Shown in pieces: positions 1 to 11,567 of a stretch of 64,000 bases of DNA (positions are counted from its first letter, which is position 1; every line of letters begins with the position of its first letter). The stretch is taken from positions 1 to 64,000 of the forward strand of contig JAEPRB010000094.1 in assembly GCA_016758965.1 (NCBI GenBank). Reading direction: 5' to 3'. Origin of the DNA: Circinella minor (lineage: Eukaryota; Mucoromycota; Mucoromycetes; Mucorales; Lichtheimiaceae). The notes beneath the pieces are model-generated. The model was not told where the DNA came from and did not search any database. It saw nothing but the letters and a program-made list of their open reading frames with translations. The translations under genes and the position numbers were made by a program.

Positions 1-460
1 ACTCCTTTCTTTTAGCACGTCTTCAACCTCTTTCTCCGTAAGTATATTCTCCCAGCAATCGTCAGTTGGATCGATAATAAATGAGTGAACACAGCTATAT
101 TATTTATATTTGTAAACCATTATTTTATAGCACAGTCATAGAGCACATAGTAAAAGCATTGGCTATTAGAATCGTTAAACTTACTGCTCGTAACTACATT
201 CCATTCCATACTCATACATCAAACCTTCAAGATGATTTCTTTTTTCTTCTTCTATTCTCACCAACCACTTGTTCTCGTCCTTCATTTTTCCGAATTCTTT
301 TCTAAAACGTGCCTTGGCTTCTTCTGTAAGTTCCCACGAGCCAGTTTTTAAAGTTTGGGATGTTGTCCTTCTCAATCTTTTCTTGTTTTAAGTTGTTTTA
401 TTTTTAGCACCTTCAATTGCTTTTGTCAGTTTTTCCCAGTTGACGTCATTCTAGAAATAA
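1..460 (-). pseudogene. Decayed minus-strand coding remnant at the left edge
   Basis: The minus strand reads as protein-like in two stretches. Between about 375 and 181 there is a 64-residue highly charged segment containing SWELTEEAKARFRKEFGK. Near 1-80 another piece contains PTDDCWENILTEKEVEDVL. Upstream (about 460-376) the same frame continues as NDVNWEKLTKAIEGAKNKTT, is broken by a TAA stop, and then joins the 64-residue piece. A plausible AG acceptor lies just before NDVNWEK at about 460, and further degraded coding sense continues towards 600. I do not recognise the family. The broken frame and the neighbouring transposon favour a pseudogene or repeat-derived gene, but a live gene with wrongly guessed introns and a 3' end outside the window is possible. 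Confidence 0.35.
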
Positions 461-648
461 ATTATTTAGTAAGAAAACATAACTATAATAAACAAGTTTC
501 TATACCACGTATACTCACAATAACCTGGTGTTCGAACTGCGTATTTCTGCAAACCCCCTTACATCTTTTAATTCACGTACGATTTATGTCGGTTCTCAGA
601 TCTGTGTATAAAGCTACTTCTTTTAAACATTCTTAAAAAAATGTGGAT

Positions 649-1121
649 CTAGCATTAGGGAATTGCTACGGACACCCCAAAAACATACTATATTAAGTAA
701 TTTCATCTCTTACGGACACCCCACTTTTATATTTTTTAAAGGGCACACAACAAATTGATATAATCACATCGTATCCAACCATTTATACACTATCTATACA
801 GCTATTATCGTTATACGACTTATAAATGTTTATGAAACTTATATTATCAGCTCGACTTTTTATAATAGCAATCAATATTTCTTATGGTTTCTTACTATAT
901 CATTGTGTACACAAGTGGGAATTGTGGGCCTTATGAAAGCAAGACAAAAAAGGAATCATATATACTTTTAATGTTACATATGAGCGGTCAAACAAGCGCT
1001 ATTGGTGTTGACAACGCTATTACTATAGTTTATATGGTCTAAGAACTTATTTGATAATTGTTTATTTGTGGGGTGTCCGTAAGCAAAATATGGGGTGTCC
1101 GTAGCAATTCCCCTAGCATTA
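649..1121. mobile_element. MULE-like non-autonomous DNA transposon (MITE) with 9-bp target duplication
   Basis: Bases 658-678 and 1092-1112 are perfect 21-bp inverted repeats (outer end GGGAATTGCTACGG). They are flanked by identical 9-bp direct repeats CTAGCATTA at 649-657 and 1113-1121. The motif TACGGACACCCCA occurs twice at each end: near 664-680 and 711-723 on the left, and inverted at 1070-1082 and 1091-1103 on the right. The element proper is 455 bp and its interior shows no convincing coding frame. A 9-bp target duplication with subterminal repeats is the usual signature of Mutator-like elements, so I call it a non-autonomous MULE. The superfamily is inferred from duplication length only. 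The terminal and target repeats look undecayed, which suggests a fairly recent insertion. Confidence 0.8.
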
Positions 1122-4100
1122 TTATCTCATCCGAAAGTTTAGTCGATTTCGTGGACTTCAAAAAAAAAAAAATGCGCGCGGAAAAAAATTGCATAAAATA
1201 TGAATTAGTAAATAGGTTATTAGTCGACACTTTTACGAGTAAATGGGAAGACTTACAGAGTTTAAGAAAAAATATTGAGAGTAGCAAGATATCCATTTAG
1301 AGTGAATCAGATACGAGCACATTGTTATGTTATATACGTTCATGGAACTATACCAAGGGTAAGCTCACTGACACGTCTTTAATGGACTAAAAGTTAAAAA
1401 TACAGTACATTGGCTATTATGATTAGTTTAAAAAGAAAAAGGTTTTTATACAAAGATTAAAGTCATAAAAAATTATAGTTGTTTACCTGAGCACAATAAA
1501 GCATATTGAATATGACTGATAGCATGAGAGGGTATAAAATGTGAAAGAGAGAAAAACGAGATGCTAGTTTGACACGAAGAAACAGTATAAAAAAAATGAA
1601 TAAATTTATACATTTAATTTTAATAATAATAATAGTACTTTTAATAATAAATTAAAAGAATAATGTCTCGATACAATACAGTCATAAAAGAACAAAAAAA
1701 AAGGAACGGTTCTTATATTATGTCATGTTGCTTGAATTCTTTTTATTAAAAGTGGGATGTGTGAATGAATGAAAAAAAAAAATAAAGTGTGAGAAAAGCA
1801 CCAACGTCATCTACTAATAATCTACTATTAGACAATTGATTACCCTTATTATATTCAAGTTATATGCTATTAATGACCTGTTGATATCTGAGATATAAAT
1901 AACCTTTTGTTACCCCACAGTGCACTAATAAATTCTATTTTCATGCCGCAAATGGTATGATTATATACTTGGCACAAAAAAAATCAATATACTATTTATT
2001 AAACTAATAAGGCATATAAACATTATTACAGTGGAGAGTAAACGATATTTTCTAGTAGCAATAGAAAAAAAAAATGATGATATTATTTTATCCTCTTTTT
2101 ACTTATAAAAAACATGAATCACTTTATTTTCCAGAAAATTAAGACATGAATGACTCAGTGTTCATATTTTTCAGACGTATGACATTATAAATACGTAAAA
2201 AGAATACATGATCTCTTCATGGAAAGTAACATTTAAGTATATCAAGGATGGTTGGATTTAGATCGTTGTTTTAAATGGTCTACAAGCTACACTTTCACAA
2301 CAAGTTTCAAAGAACCAGTGCATCGAAAAACCACTACTTAAGAAACTTGATTTCTTGTAAAGTACATCCTCAGTGAGATCTCCTCTGAATTGAAAAACGG
2401 ACGTATATTGTTATGGATAATGACTAGTGATATTCATATAACCAAATAAAATTGATGATTTTGGTCACACACATCTCTTTTATATTACCACCATACGTAT
2501 TCTTTATTTTTGTATTCTATAAGAAAGTGTAGGTAGGTGACAATAAAAGGAGAGAAATACATAGTAGAATACCGATTGAAAAAAAAAATACGAGATCTGA
2601 GTCACATACATTGAAGAAGTTTTTTAAATAGTAGTTGCTAAAAATTGTAAACATATATATCCCCACTCTCACAAACACCTTAGTAAGTATATCAATTATG
2701 AAGAGAATATAACTGTAAATTTTTACCTATAGTATACATAAACTTCTCTTCGTTGAATTGATTTTGAAAAGTCGTTCCTGATTATTATACTCATTCAATT
2801 AATCTGCCAATTTTCATTGGCCGAGGCAAGTTTTATCCAAAAAAAAAAGCACTGTACCTTCAAAAAAAATTACCCCTGGATCTTTTTTCTCTGCTCCACA
2901 ATTAGGTTTTTCCTATTACCTTATATATGAGCTTTCTCAAACAAAATATGCCAAAACTTGGCGTTGCGCTTAAGGAGACATTAAAAAAATTTCACGGTTA
3001 TATAAGAAAAATTACAGATGCAGGATATAATAATAGTTTTTGTTCATGTGGTTCAAAAGGAAAATTTAATGTGTATTTGGTATAGTATAAGTGGAACAAT
3101 GAACCCAAAAAAAAAAAAAGAGCGGGATGTTTTTTTTGGAATGGTGACGATGATGGTGTGGTCATGATCGATTCACGCGATCCAAAGGTTGCACAGTTTT
3201 GTAATACCGTATCAGGGTATGTTTTTGTTCTTTTAAAGAGTAAATTAATGGGTTGGTGCAACAGAAAAAAAAGTTTGCCTTTTTTGAAAAAAATAAGTTA
3301 TAAAAGGACCTGGAGTGGATTTGTGAGTTTTAGTATTTTATTATTATAATCTTTATCGTAGAAAAAGTGGAAGATTAAAAATAAAAATAATAAGTTAATC
3401 AGTGGTATAGAAAAAGATTATCAATCATAATAATCTTGTTGGCGACCGTGTTATATTTGTCCCTAAATATGCAAGAAGAGTTAGTGTAAGAAGAGAGCAA
3501 GGAGTAGTAGAAAAAAAGCGGGGTATATATGTATAATTGTAGGCGTCTATAAGTTACACTTTGTAGTAGTTAAGTATAAATATAACAAGCAAAAGTGCTG
3601 CAAAAACTAAAACAGTATTTGGGAAAAAAAAACGAGAGACTGTGTGTGCATCGTCGGGCGGTCAGGGGAGCATAAGCATTTAAAGGTCCCTTCACGCGCG
3701 GTCATCTGAAACCAACAACCGCCTGTTTCCGAGAGAAAGAATAAGTAATATAATATAATATAACCCTTTGATCTCATGATAATAATAACCCTACTGCCCT
3801 TTGTGTCACCGTCGCATAGGCAACAAATTCACTGTAACCACCCATTATAATCTTTTTTTTTTTTGCATTTCTTTTTTTCTTCTTCTTTTTCTCTTCCTCT
3901 TTCTTTTCCTCCTTTCGTTTTTTTTTTAATAACGATAAAAAACACATCATAATTATATTAAAGGAATTTCCGGTTTACTTCTTAAAACTTGTTCATTTCC
4001 ATTTTTTTTTCATTATTTTTTTAAAAAAAGCCTTCATATATATATATTGTTTTTATTTTATTTGTTCTGTATAACTACTTTACACTTTCCACACTACACT

Positions 4101-4270
4101 TCTATTATTATACTATTAGGATTTTTGTTTCCCTCGTTTTTTTTATTGTTTGTCCTTTAAATACATCGCATCCTAAAAAAAACAACCTCTTTATTTTTTT
4201 TTTTTTTGTTGTTCAAAAAATAATAATCTTGAAGTAACTTTCACCCAAGAAGCCTAGAAAAAAAAGTCAA
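1122..4270. other. AT-rich intergenic region
   Basis: No supportable gene. Short frames near 1040-1300 and 3000-3350 have low-complexity composition and no recognisable motif. Homopolymers and a pyrimidine-rich tract around 3850-3920 and 4190-4207 lie before the gene at 4271 and are probably its promoter and leader. A locally less AT-rich patch at about 3645-3730 may be promoter sequence, but no specific site is recognised. Confidence 0.5.
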
Positions 4271-4837
4271 ATGCGCGAATCCACAAGTTCGGGTGATACC
4301 AAAGTACTGAATTATCCAACAGCTCATCATCGTAATACCCCACGATATCCACATCAATTACAACATTATCGTAACACCGCAAATAATCCTGATGACAATA
4401 ATATCGTGTCACTACCTTCCATGAATATCAAAATACCCGAGGATTTTCTACCTCGTCCAAGTTCATGTATTAGTACAAGTACTAGTAGTACGAGTAGTAG
4501 TAACAGTAGTAGTAATTCATCCAATACAAATAGCAACCATATATATCCTATTTCTAGACCACATAATAATTCACTTCCACTATCCTCTTCATCATCAACA
4601 ACAACACCTTCATTTCAAGCTCAATGGCTGTTTTTCAGTAATTCACGATGGATTCCATTGGATATTCAGAGTCATTCAAAATTGGAACGTACATTACAGT
4701 TAGGAGGCGTTTTTGTTGACATTCAAGATAGTCATTTTCCTGACGTGCCCCGAATTAGAGTATTTCCTGGAGCTGATTATTTGTCCTATCTTGGTATTCG
4801 ATACCGTATTAGTCGTGTTTTACTTCCTGCACTATGA
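4271..4837 (+). CDS. Serine/asparagine-rich protein with WWE-like C-terminal domain
   Basis: A single exon of 188 residues. Residues 1 to about 115 are disordered, with poly-Ser/Thr/Asn stretches (about 63-85 and 97-112). The C-terminal 70 residues are compact: AQWLFFSNSRWIPLD, then a leucine-containing helix (KLERTLQLGG), then alternating hydrophobic residues to FPGADYLSYLGIRYRISRV. Two tryptophans about ten residues apart, a W-x-P motif and a following L-E pair resemble the WWE fold and the related N-terminal module of DDHD-type phospholipases, which bind ADP-ribose or act as protein-interaction modules. That function is known for the family and only inferred here. The start is the first ATG after a long T-rich leader, and no intron is needed. 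If the fold call is wrong this is simply a fungal low-complexity protein. Confidence 0.6.
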   Translation: MRESTSSGDTKVLNYPTAHHRNTPRYPHQLQHYRNTANNPDDNNIVSLPSMNIKIPEDFLPRPSSCISTSTSSTSSSNSSSNSSNTNSNHIYPISRPHNNSLPLSSSSSTTTPSFQAQWLFFSNSRWIPLDIQSHSKLERTLQLGGVFVDIQDSHFPDVPRIRVFPGADYLSYLGIRYRISRVLLPAL

Positions 4838-6133
4838 TCTATATTATATATAACAACTCTTACAAAAAAAAAATACTTCTGTTTATATATTCTTTTTTAT
4901 ACGGTTTTTCTTATACATTCTTTCCCTCTTTTTTTTTTTTCTCTCTTTTTTTCCTCTTAAAGAAAAAAATACGTAGCATTTCTACTTTTTCTCTCTAATA
5001 TTATTTCATCTAACCTTGCTTATTATTCTCACCATCTCCTCCTCGTGTTTGTTGATTTTTATTATTATTTTATATCTTTTTTTTTTCTTATTAATATCTT
5101 ATTATTAACATAGTATTTTCTTTTAAATTATATTTTTTATATGATATTCTTATATGATTATATTTATACAAGTTTTGTAGATTTGTTGATCAAAGCATCA
5201 TTCCCTATTTACGTGTTGTATTATTTTATTTTATTACTACGTATTTCCATAATAACTCATCATTGTTTATCATGTGTTTCCTTTTTTACGTACTTTATTT
5301 TTATATCTTATATCTTATATTTGATCATTTAGAATATTATTTTCTTTTTAGTTGCTGGTGGTTATTTGTTATTTCTTCTTTATGCTAATATTGTAACACG
5401 AGACGGACATGCATATCTACATATAACATTACATTACATAGCTATACATATTATGAGATATTAAACCTTAAAGAAAAAGAAAGATTTTGTTAATTAACTT
5501 TGTTTTTATGATGATAATTTGTTTACTTTTGCATGCGTTTATTAATGAAGGGGGCGGGGTAAGGTAAAACTAATAAATATATTGGACCCTCTATTTCTGT
5601 TAATGCTCATATTTTAAAAAATCATACAATTAGCAATATATCTTGATAGTGGAGTAATAGTAGTAGTATAAAGTTTATAGTCTGTGTATCACTTTTTTAA
5701 AAAAAAAATATATATAATACACTTGACCTACTAAACTAAAAATGGGGGGGGGTCTATTTTTTAGTCTTGTCATGTAATAATCTATACTGTAAAAAGTCTT
5801 TTTTTTTTTCTGAACGAACTAGAACAATTTTATTATTTATTGATAAACCTTCATTACAATTTTAAACATCATAGCTGTTATATTTTATTTAGACATAATG
5901 AGAAAAAGAAACTATTTATTGTCATCGCATGGAACACACAAAAAAGAAAAAAAAAATTGTCGGTGCCATGGGTACACATACACTTATATGTGTTATATTA
6001 TTTTTTTAGTTGTTATTGTCAGAAGGTACGTTTATTACTAAATGATACGTATTTTTTTAAAAGAATATCTTTTAAATTGACTATTATGGTTCTACCGAAA
6101 AAAGAAAGCTTTACTTATTGCGGTCACCATGAG

Positions 6134-6164
<31 letters not shown>

Positions 6165-9100
6165 GAAAATATTAATGAACAAATGGCGTCGACCACAGTA
6201 TTCTTTTTACTTATATAATATAAATTCGTTCAGAATACACGAGTGCTGCCTTACACTTAGACTGTCAATACATATATATGCACATAGAAAAAAAATATTA
6301 ATACCATACTTTGCTTCCTTATATTTTTGTTACATGCATTTAAAAATAAGCCAGGCAAAGTTGTATATTTAAAAAAAAAACATGAATAATAAATGATATA
6401 CTAATGATGATAGTTGTATTCTATACCTTACTGACGGGGGTAGGCGTAGTAGTCAAGATCATGAGGACAGTTGCAGAATCCCAAACATTTGACGACATGT
6501 ATAATGTGTTATAATGATACTCGTATACAGTATCATACATATAAGATACGAAACGTGAGTAGATGCATACTATGCATACACATATAACTTTTTGATTCAT
6601 TATCTCCTACATGTTAGAACCCGTGATTAAACTTTTTTTTTGTTGCACTTGAATAAATATGTTGCTTTATTTTATAATAGTGTAATGTAACACAATGCTT
6701 TAACCAATCGACCTGTTTAATATTTATACTTTTTTATAATATTGAAGTCATTATTATGTGATAAGCTAACAAAAAACAATCATTTACTATCGTAGCTACT
6801 GCTTTTTTCCTTCTTTTTCTTATAGTTTTTTTTTTATTTTAACCATGTGTTTCTTGTAAGAAAAAAAAAGTACCATGGTTTCTTACATATTTGTTTCAGA
6901 TATAAATAAAAAAAAAAAAAATTGTATGTACAGTAATATTAATTATTGTTAATTTTTTTTTTATGTAAAAGTAATATATAAGGTGACGAGGAAAGAAAGG
7001 TCATGTTGACTTGAGTCATATAATCATTATAATAAGATAAATTGATATTATTATAAAATAAATATACAATATCTCAAGCCGATTTTTAAGCATGATCATG
7101 AGTTTTTTTTTTTATTTATTTCCGGTGTGTGCGGAAGAAAGAGAGTTTATTATTGTTGTTGTAATTATTAAGGGGTAAAAAAAAAACATGGTGTGGCGAA
7201 ATCAATTCTTCTTGTCAACCCCGAATTTCAATTTTTTTTTTATACTGAAGATCGATATTTATAATAATAATTTATTGACGTAATATATGATCCCCTTTTT
7301 TTCCCTGAAAACCCACCAAATATTATTCAAACAATGATGATAACATCATGTTAACAAAAAGAAAAGAAAATATGCTGTGATACAATCAAAAAAAAAAAAT
7401 GAGGAACCAATAAATGCGTATCAATTCACTTACGCGGATAAACAGTGGTATTACCTCTGCACCCGTCCCCTCTCGTTCCATTTTAAAATAATTATTATAT
7501 AAATGATAAGCAACTTTAACATCTGGTTGTTCATGGGGAAACTTTTTTTTTACAAATGTATTATGATTATTTCGTTATCTACTTCTATTACAGACAACAA
7601 CAGAAAAAGTAATATAGATGAATATATACCAGGTATAATGATTCTTCCTTTCTTCCTTCGCTACAACTAGAATTCTGTTCAGAGCACAAAAGAATTTGAA
7701 ACATAAAATCATAATTTATAGACAGTCCCCCCATTCATTTATCAGTCTTTGTGATTATCATTCTCAGTGAGAAGTATAAAAAAAAAGACTTTATTTAGTT
7801 AACCGTCTATAATATATACCAATTAGTATTTTATTCATGTATTTTCATCATTTTAACCATCTTATACATAAATGGATATATTGAGCGATAAAATGATTTC
7901 TCCTTTCCGATTTGTCAATAATCTGTTTTTTCTATTATCGAAGTCCTAACATTGTTAAATTTGAATTTTTTTTTTTTTTTATAAAACTAAATTTTAAATG
8001 AAATACAGTATCATTATAATAAGTGGTAATAATAAGATGCGATTTTGTAGTTAATGACGGTTCAACAATATTGAAAATTAAATGATACATATGTTTTTTT
8101 TTTTTTTTCATGTAAAATTAAATCATTGTATGAGAGATATGTAGTGTATCAAATAAATTAGTAGTGTAAAGTTAATGTCAAAAAATCATTCACTGTTGAC
8201 CCTCTAATATTGAAGTTACATTTGTGTTGTTGTTTTTTCCCAGCAATTTATGTATATATATGTCCACAGTAATTAATCCTTCTCTTAAAAAACAAATAGA
8301 GTATTATAATACTAATAAGATATGACGTGCTATGTATTTTAACAATAAATTTCTATCACTTAAGTAATAAATAAGTTTATTGAAGTTTTTGACAAGGTTT
8401 ATCAACAAAAAGAAAAACTAGAGTCACGGGTCTATTCTTATTATTACGTTGGATTTGACACTTTTTGTGTGATGGTAGTACTATCACTCATAACAAGTAG
8501 TCATAAAAAGTATTTCATATAATTTTTCTTTTATGTACTATTCCCTCTTCGATATATTCTATATATAAACATTATATTATCCATATAATAATGTATTGTT
8601 ACCAACAATGTACAGTAGCTAAGATTACTAGGTAAAGAAAAAGAATTGGCTTTGATAATCTTGATCAAAGTGGATAATTATATTATCACTATTACGTCAG
8701 ATAAAAATAATTGTGAGAGAAAATATGTAGAATAGTAATTAAAATGTAATCGGTGTCACGTTCCTATCCAATTTGATTATTGATGAGGATAATTGTGTGT
8801 GTGTGTGTGTGTGTGTGAAAATACTTTACTAAAACGTGGCATTGCTTTTCGATTTAAATTATCACAAGTATTTTGTACTCATCTAAAATATAAAATAGCC
8901 ATAAATATTATATTTTCCTATGTTCAACTAGCAAGTAGTTACCGCAAAATAATAAATTAATGATGATTCTTCTGTTTCATTATTTACATTAGATAAAGTG
9001 TAAAAATCTAAGAGTATATACTAATTTTAGTTTTGCTTCTACATAGTTATCTAGTAAAAAACATACAACAAGAGAGGGAGAAGAGAAATTAGTAGGTTGC

Positions 9101-9971
9101 ATAAAAACTCTCATGTATACATCATAACGTATCGAAATTTTAACTTTTTTAAAAGAATAAAGAGATAGATTAAACTTTGCCACCACCCACCATTTTTTTC
9201 CTGAAATGGTTAGTAAAAGACAAGTTCAAAAAGTAAATAATAAGTTTAATTATGATAATATTTATTACTATTTAATAATCACTACCTTTTTTTTTCAATT
9301 TACAATAAATATCTTTGAATTCGCATACATGACGATCTTCTATCTATTATTTACTAGCGACTGCAATGGCCAATTTAATGCATATTTTACTTATCATTTA
9401 TAATAAAAAAATAAAGAGTCCATTAAGCCAAACGCTGGATTTGGGTGGTGTATGCAAGGTTAATTCTGTATCAGGACGCAACTACTGCTATTCCCATTTA
9501 TTTTGTATTAGAAATTTTTGGTAATCAACTTTTTTTTCAAGAAAAAAATAGTTTGTCTCAATATAACAATAATAATCACTTTAGTATTGTAATATTTATA
9601 ATGTAAAAACAAAACGTAACTTAAATTATTGACAACTTTTACTACATTGTCCCTATTAGATTTAGTGACAAAAACTGATTCATTTCGTGATGATATCTCT
9701 ATTATTATCATTACCTAACTTTTTTTAAAAAAAAAATCGTAAACACATTCAACTAAACATAATATAACTATATAGGTTATTTATGTGCTTTAACATTTCA
9801 TATTGTCATGTATGTATACAAATAATGATGTACATGTAAAAATATAAAAACTTCTTATCAGATCAGAAAACTCGGGGTTTTATTTTTAAGAATTGCCCCC
9901 AGGCAGCAACCTTGAATCAATGCGCGAGTCATTTGTTTCCTATACTTTTACTTTCAAAAACAAAATAAAAT
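4838..9971. other. Long AT-rich gene-free stretch
   Basis: About 5 kb of AT-rich sequence with many poly-A and poly-T runs. Short frames (for example 5141-5332, 5840-6175, 8989-9186, 9508-9711) have the biased composition of random AT-rich DNA and lack motifs. No RNA gene was recognised. The only distinct structure noted is the GT microsatellite at 8794-8817. Confidence 0.5.
8794..8817. repeat. (TG)n microsatellite
   Basis: Twelve uninterrupted TG units in an otherwise AT-rich spacer. No function is suggested. Confidence 0.9.
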
Positions 9972-10508
9972 ATGACAAGCGATGAAGAAGCTAACCTTTT
10001 GACAGAACAACAACGAATGCCTTCTAAATCAGAAAAGCTATGGTCTATATTTATTTGGATATGGCGATTCTTCATTTTCGGGATTACTGGTTCATCAAGT
10101 GTTGTCGTAACAAAGTCCATTATGCATCATGTTTTGGGATTAAATACACCAGGTAATAAAAACAAAAAAAAAACTTTTTTTTTTATTTCATTCAAAGTAA
10201 TTGAATTAATAAAATTGTCGTTTGTCATTTGTAATATAAAAAATAAATAAAAATAATAAATAAACATGGGGTATATGGTGGTGTTGTTGGTGTATTTTTT
10301 TTTTATATATAATTATGTTATAGATAATTGGGTATATTATGTTGTATTTTTTCTATTGGAGCTAGTGGTGTATACGATCATGATTGTTACTATAGGAACT
10401 TGTCTTGGTCAATGGCGATTTTTCTGTACTGTTGCATTTAAAATGTGGGGATGGATATTACCTATTCAAATACGACAAGCAGTTGGTTCTCGATTACAGT
10501 TGGATTAA
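9972..10508 (+). CDS. DUF6787-like small membrane protein (two exons)
   Basis: Exons 9972-10152 and 10324-10508 join in phase (GT at 10153, AG at 10322-10323) to give 121 residues. The N-terminus is soluble (MTSDEEANLLTEQQRMPSK). It is followed by a hydrophobic segment around residues 25-50 containing FFIFGITGSS and a second around 62-90. The C-terminal motif is TIGTCLGQWRFF followed by KMWGWILP. The arrangement of W, F-x-I-T-G-S and later G-x-x-x-G-Q-x-x-F-F matches what I remember of the DUF6787 family, small two-helix membrane proteins of bacteria and fungi with unknown role. The family call is from memory. The gene model is well supported because the intron removes an in-frame low-complexity insertion and restores a continuous hydrophobic protein. 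Confidence 0.7.
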
Positions 10509-11567
10509 ATTTGCTATAACAACTCAGGTCTTTTTTTTTTTTTTTTTGTAATATACTATGGTTTATTTTGTAATCTTTTTTATAAAATCAGATTTTTTCA
10601 ATCTTTCTCAACTATTATCTCCTCCATCATTTTATTTTATTTTTTTGATAATAATAAAAACTTTGATATCAACTTTTGTATAATGGCGATATTGATTAAG
10701 GGAAATGATTTATGACACGTAGAAGCTTTTTTTTTTTTTGTTTATAAATGAATGATAAGTAGAGTCTAATTCCCACCAAAAAATGAATGACATTGCTGTT
10801 GGTTCCACGCTGTTGACTTCTTTGTCATGGTCTGGTTCCAGGAAAAGCCGATTTATCTCGAACTAAACACGTCTATAGCCAATCCCAATCGATATATGGG
10901 ATCTACTGGATCATTCACCTGGTGTTGACCGCGGTCGACTTTTTCTTATAGTGCTTTTTAAAGTTGTACAAGCTCAATGATTACCATGTACCATACCTAG
11001 AGCCGCAGCGTACAGAATAGAAGGTCATCCTATTGCCACCGTTATTGTTGTACCATTAGATAATAAATTTAATACACCCGATTAAACCATGAATGATCAC
11101 AAAAAGTATTACCTCCTGCTGAAACATTCATGATGTTTTATAATAATCGAGAAAAGATTAAGATAATAAAACACATTTTTCCTTTTTATATAGAACGCAT
11201 AAAAGTGATAAAAATGACTTGTTGTCATTGATTGCTTTTTTGGCATTTCTGTCGACATCCCAGGACAACTGAAATTAGTTATCCATGATAAATATTACTG
11301 AAAAATCTTATGTTTTAAAATGAGGTATACAAGGAAAAAAAAAAGATGTTTCATTGCTGAACGTCTGTAAAATATGCAAAAGAGAAAAGAAAAGAAAAGA
11401 GAAAATCAATTGTGTTTAACATGAATGGATAATGGATAGTAAAATGTATGTTTTGTTTCTGCCGTATGTGTGTTTGTATATATATATGAAAGTATCGTGA
11501 AAACAATAAATGAAAAAAAAATGTATGCACCCATGAAATTATGTAATATTATTGAATTATTATTATA
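10509..11567. other. Spacer after the DUF6787-like gene
   Basis: AT-rich 3' flank up to about 10780, then the possible coding remnant listed at 10785-11085, then AT-rich sequence leading to the 3' end of the TBC gene. No intact gene seen. Confidence 0.4.
10785..11085 (+). pseudogene. Possible short coding relic
   Basis: This patch is less AT-rich than its flanks and contains protein-like pieces in different frames: VDFFVMVWFQEKPIYLELNT (about 10817-10876) and RAAAYRIEGHPIATVIVV (about 10999-11052) ending at a stop in NKFNTPD. The pieces are separated by stops and cannot be joined by a clean intron. I do not recognise the family. It may be a decayed gene or transposon fragment, or only a chance compositional patch. 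Confidence 0.25.
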
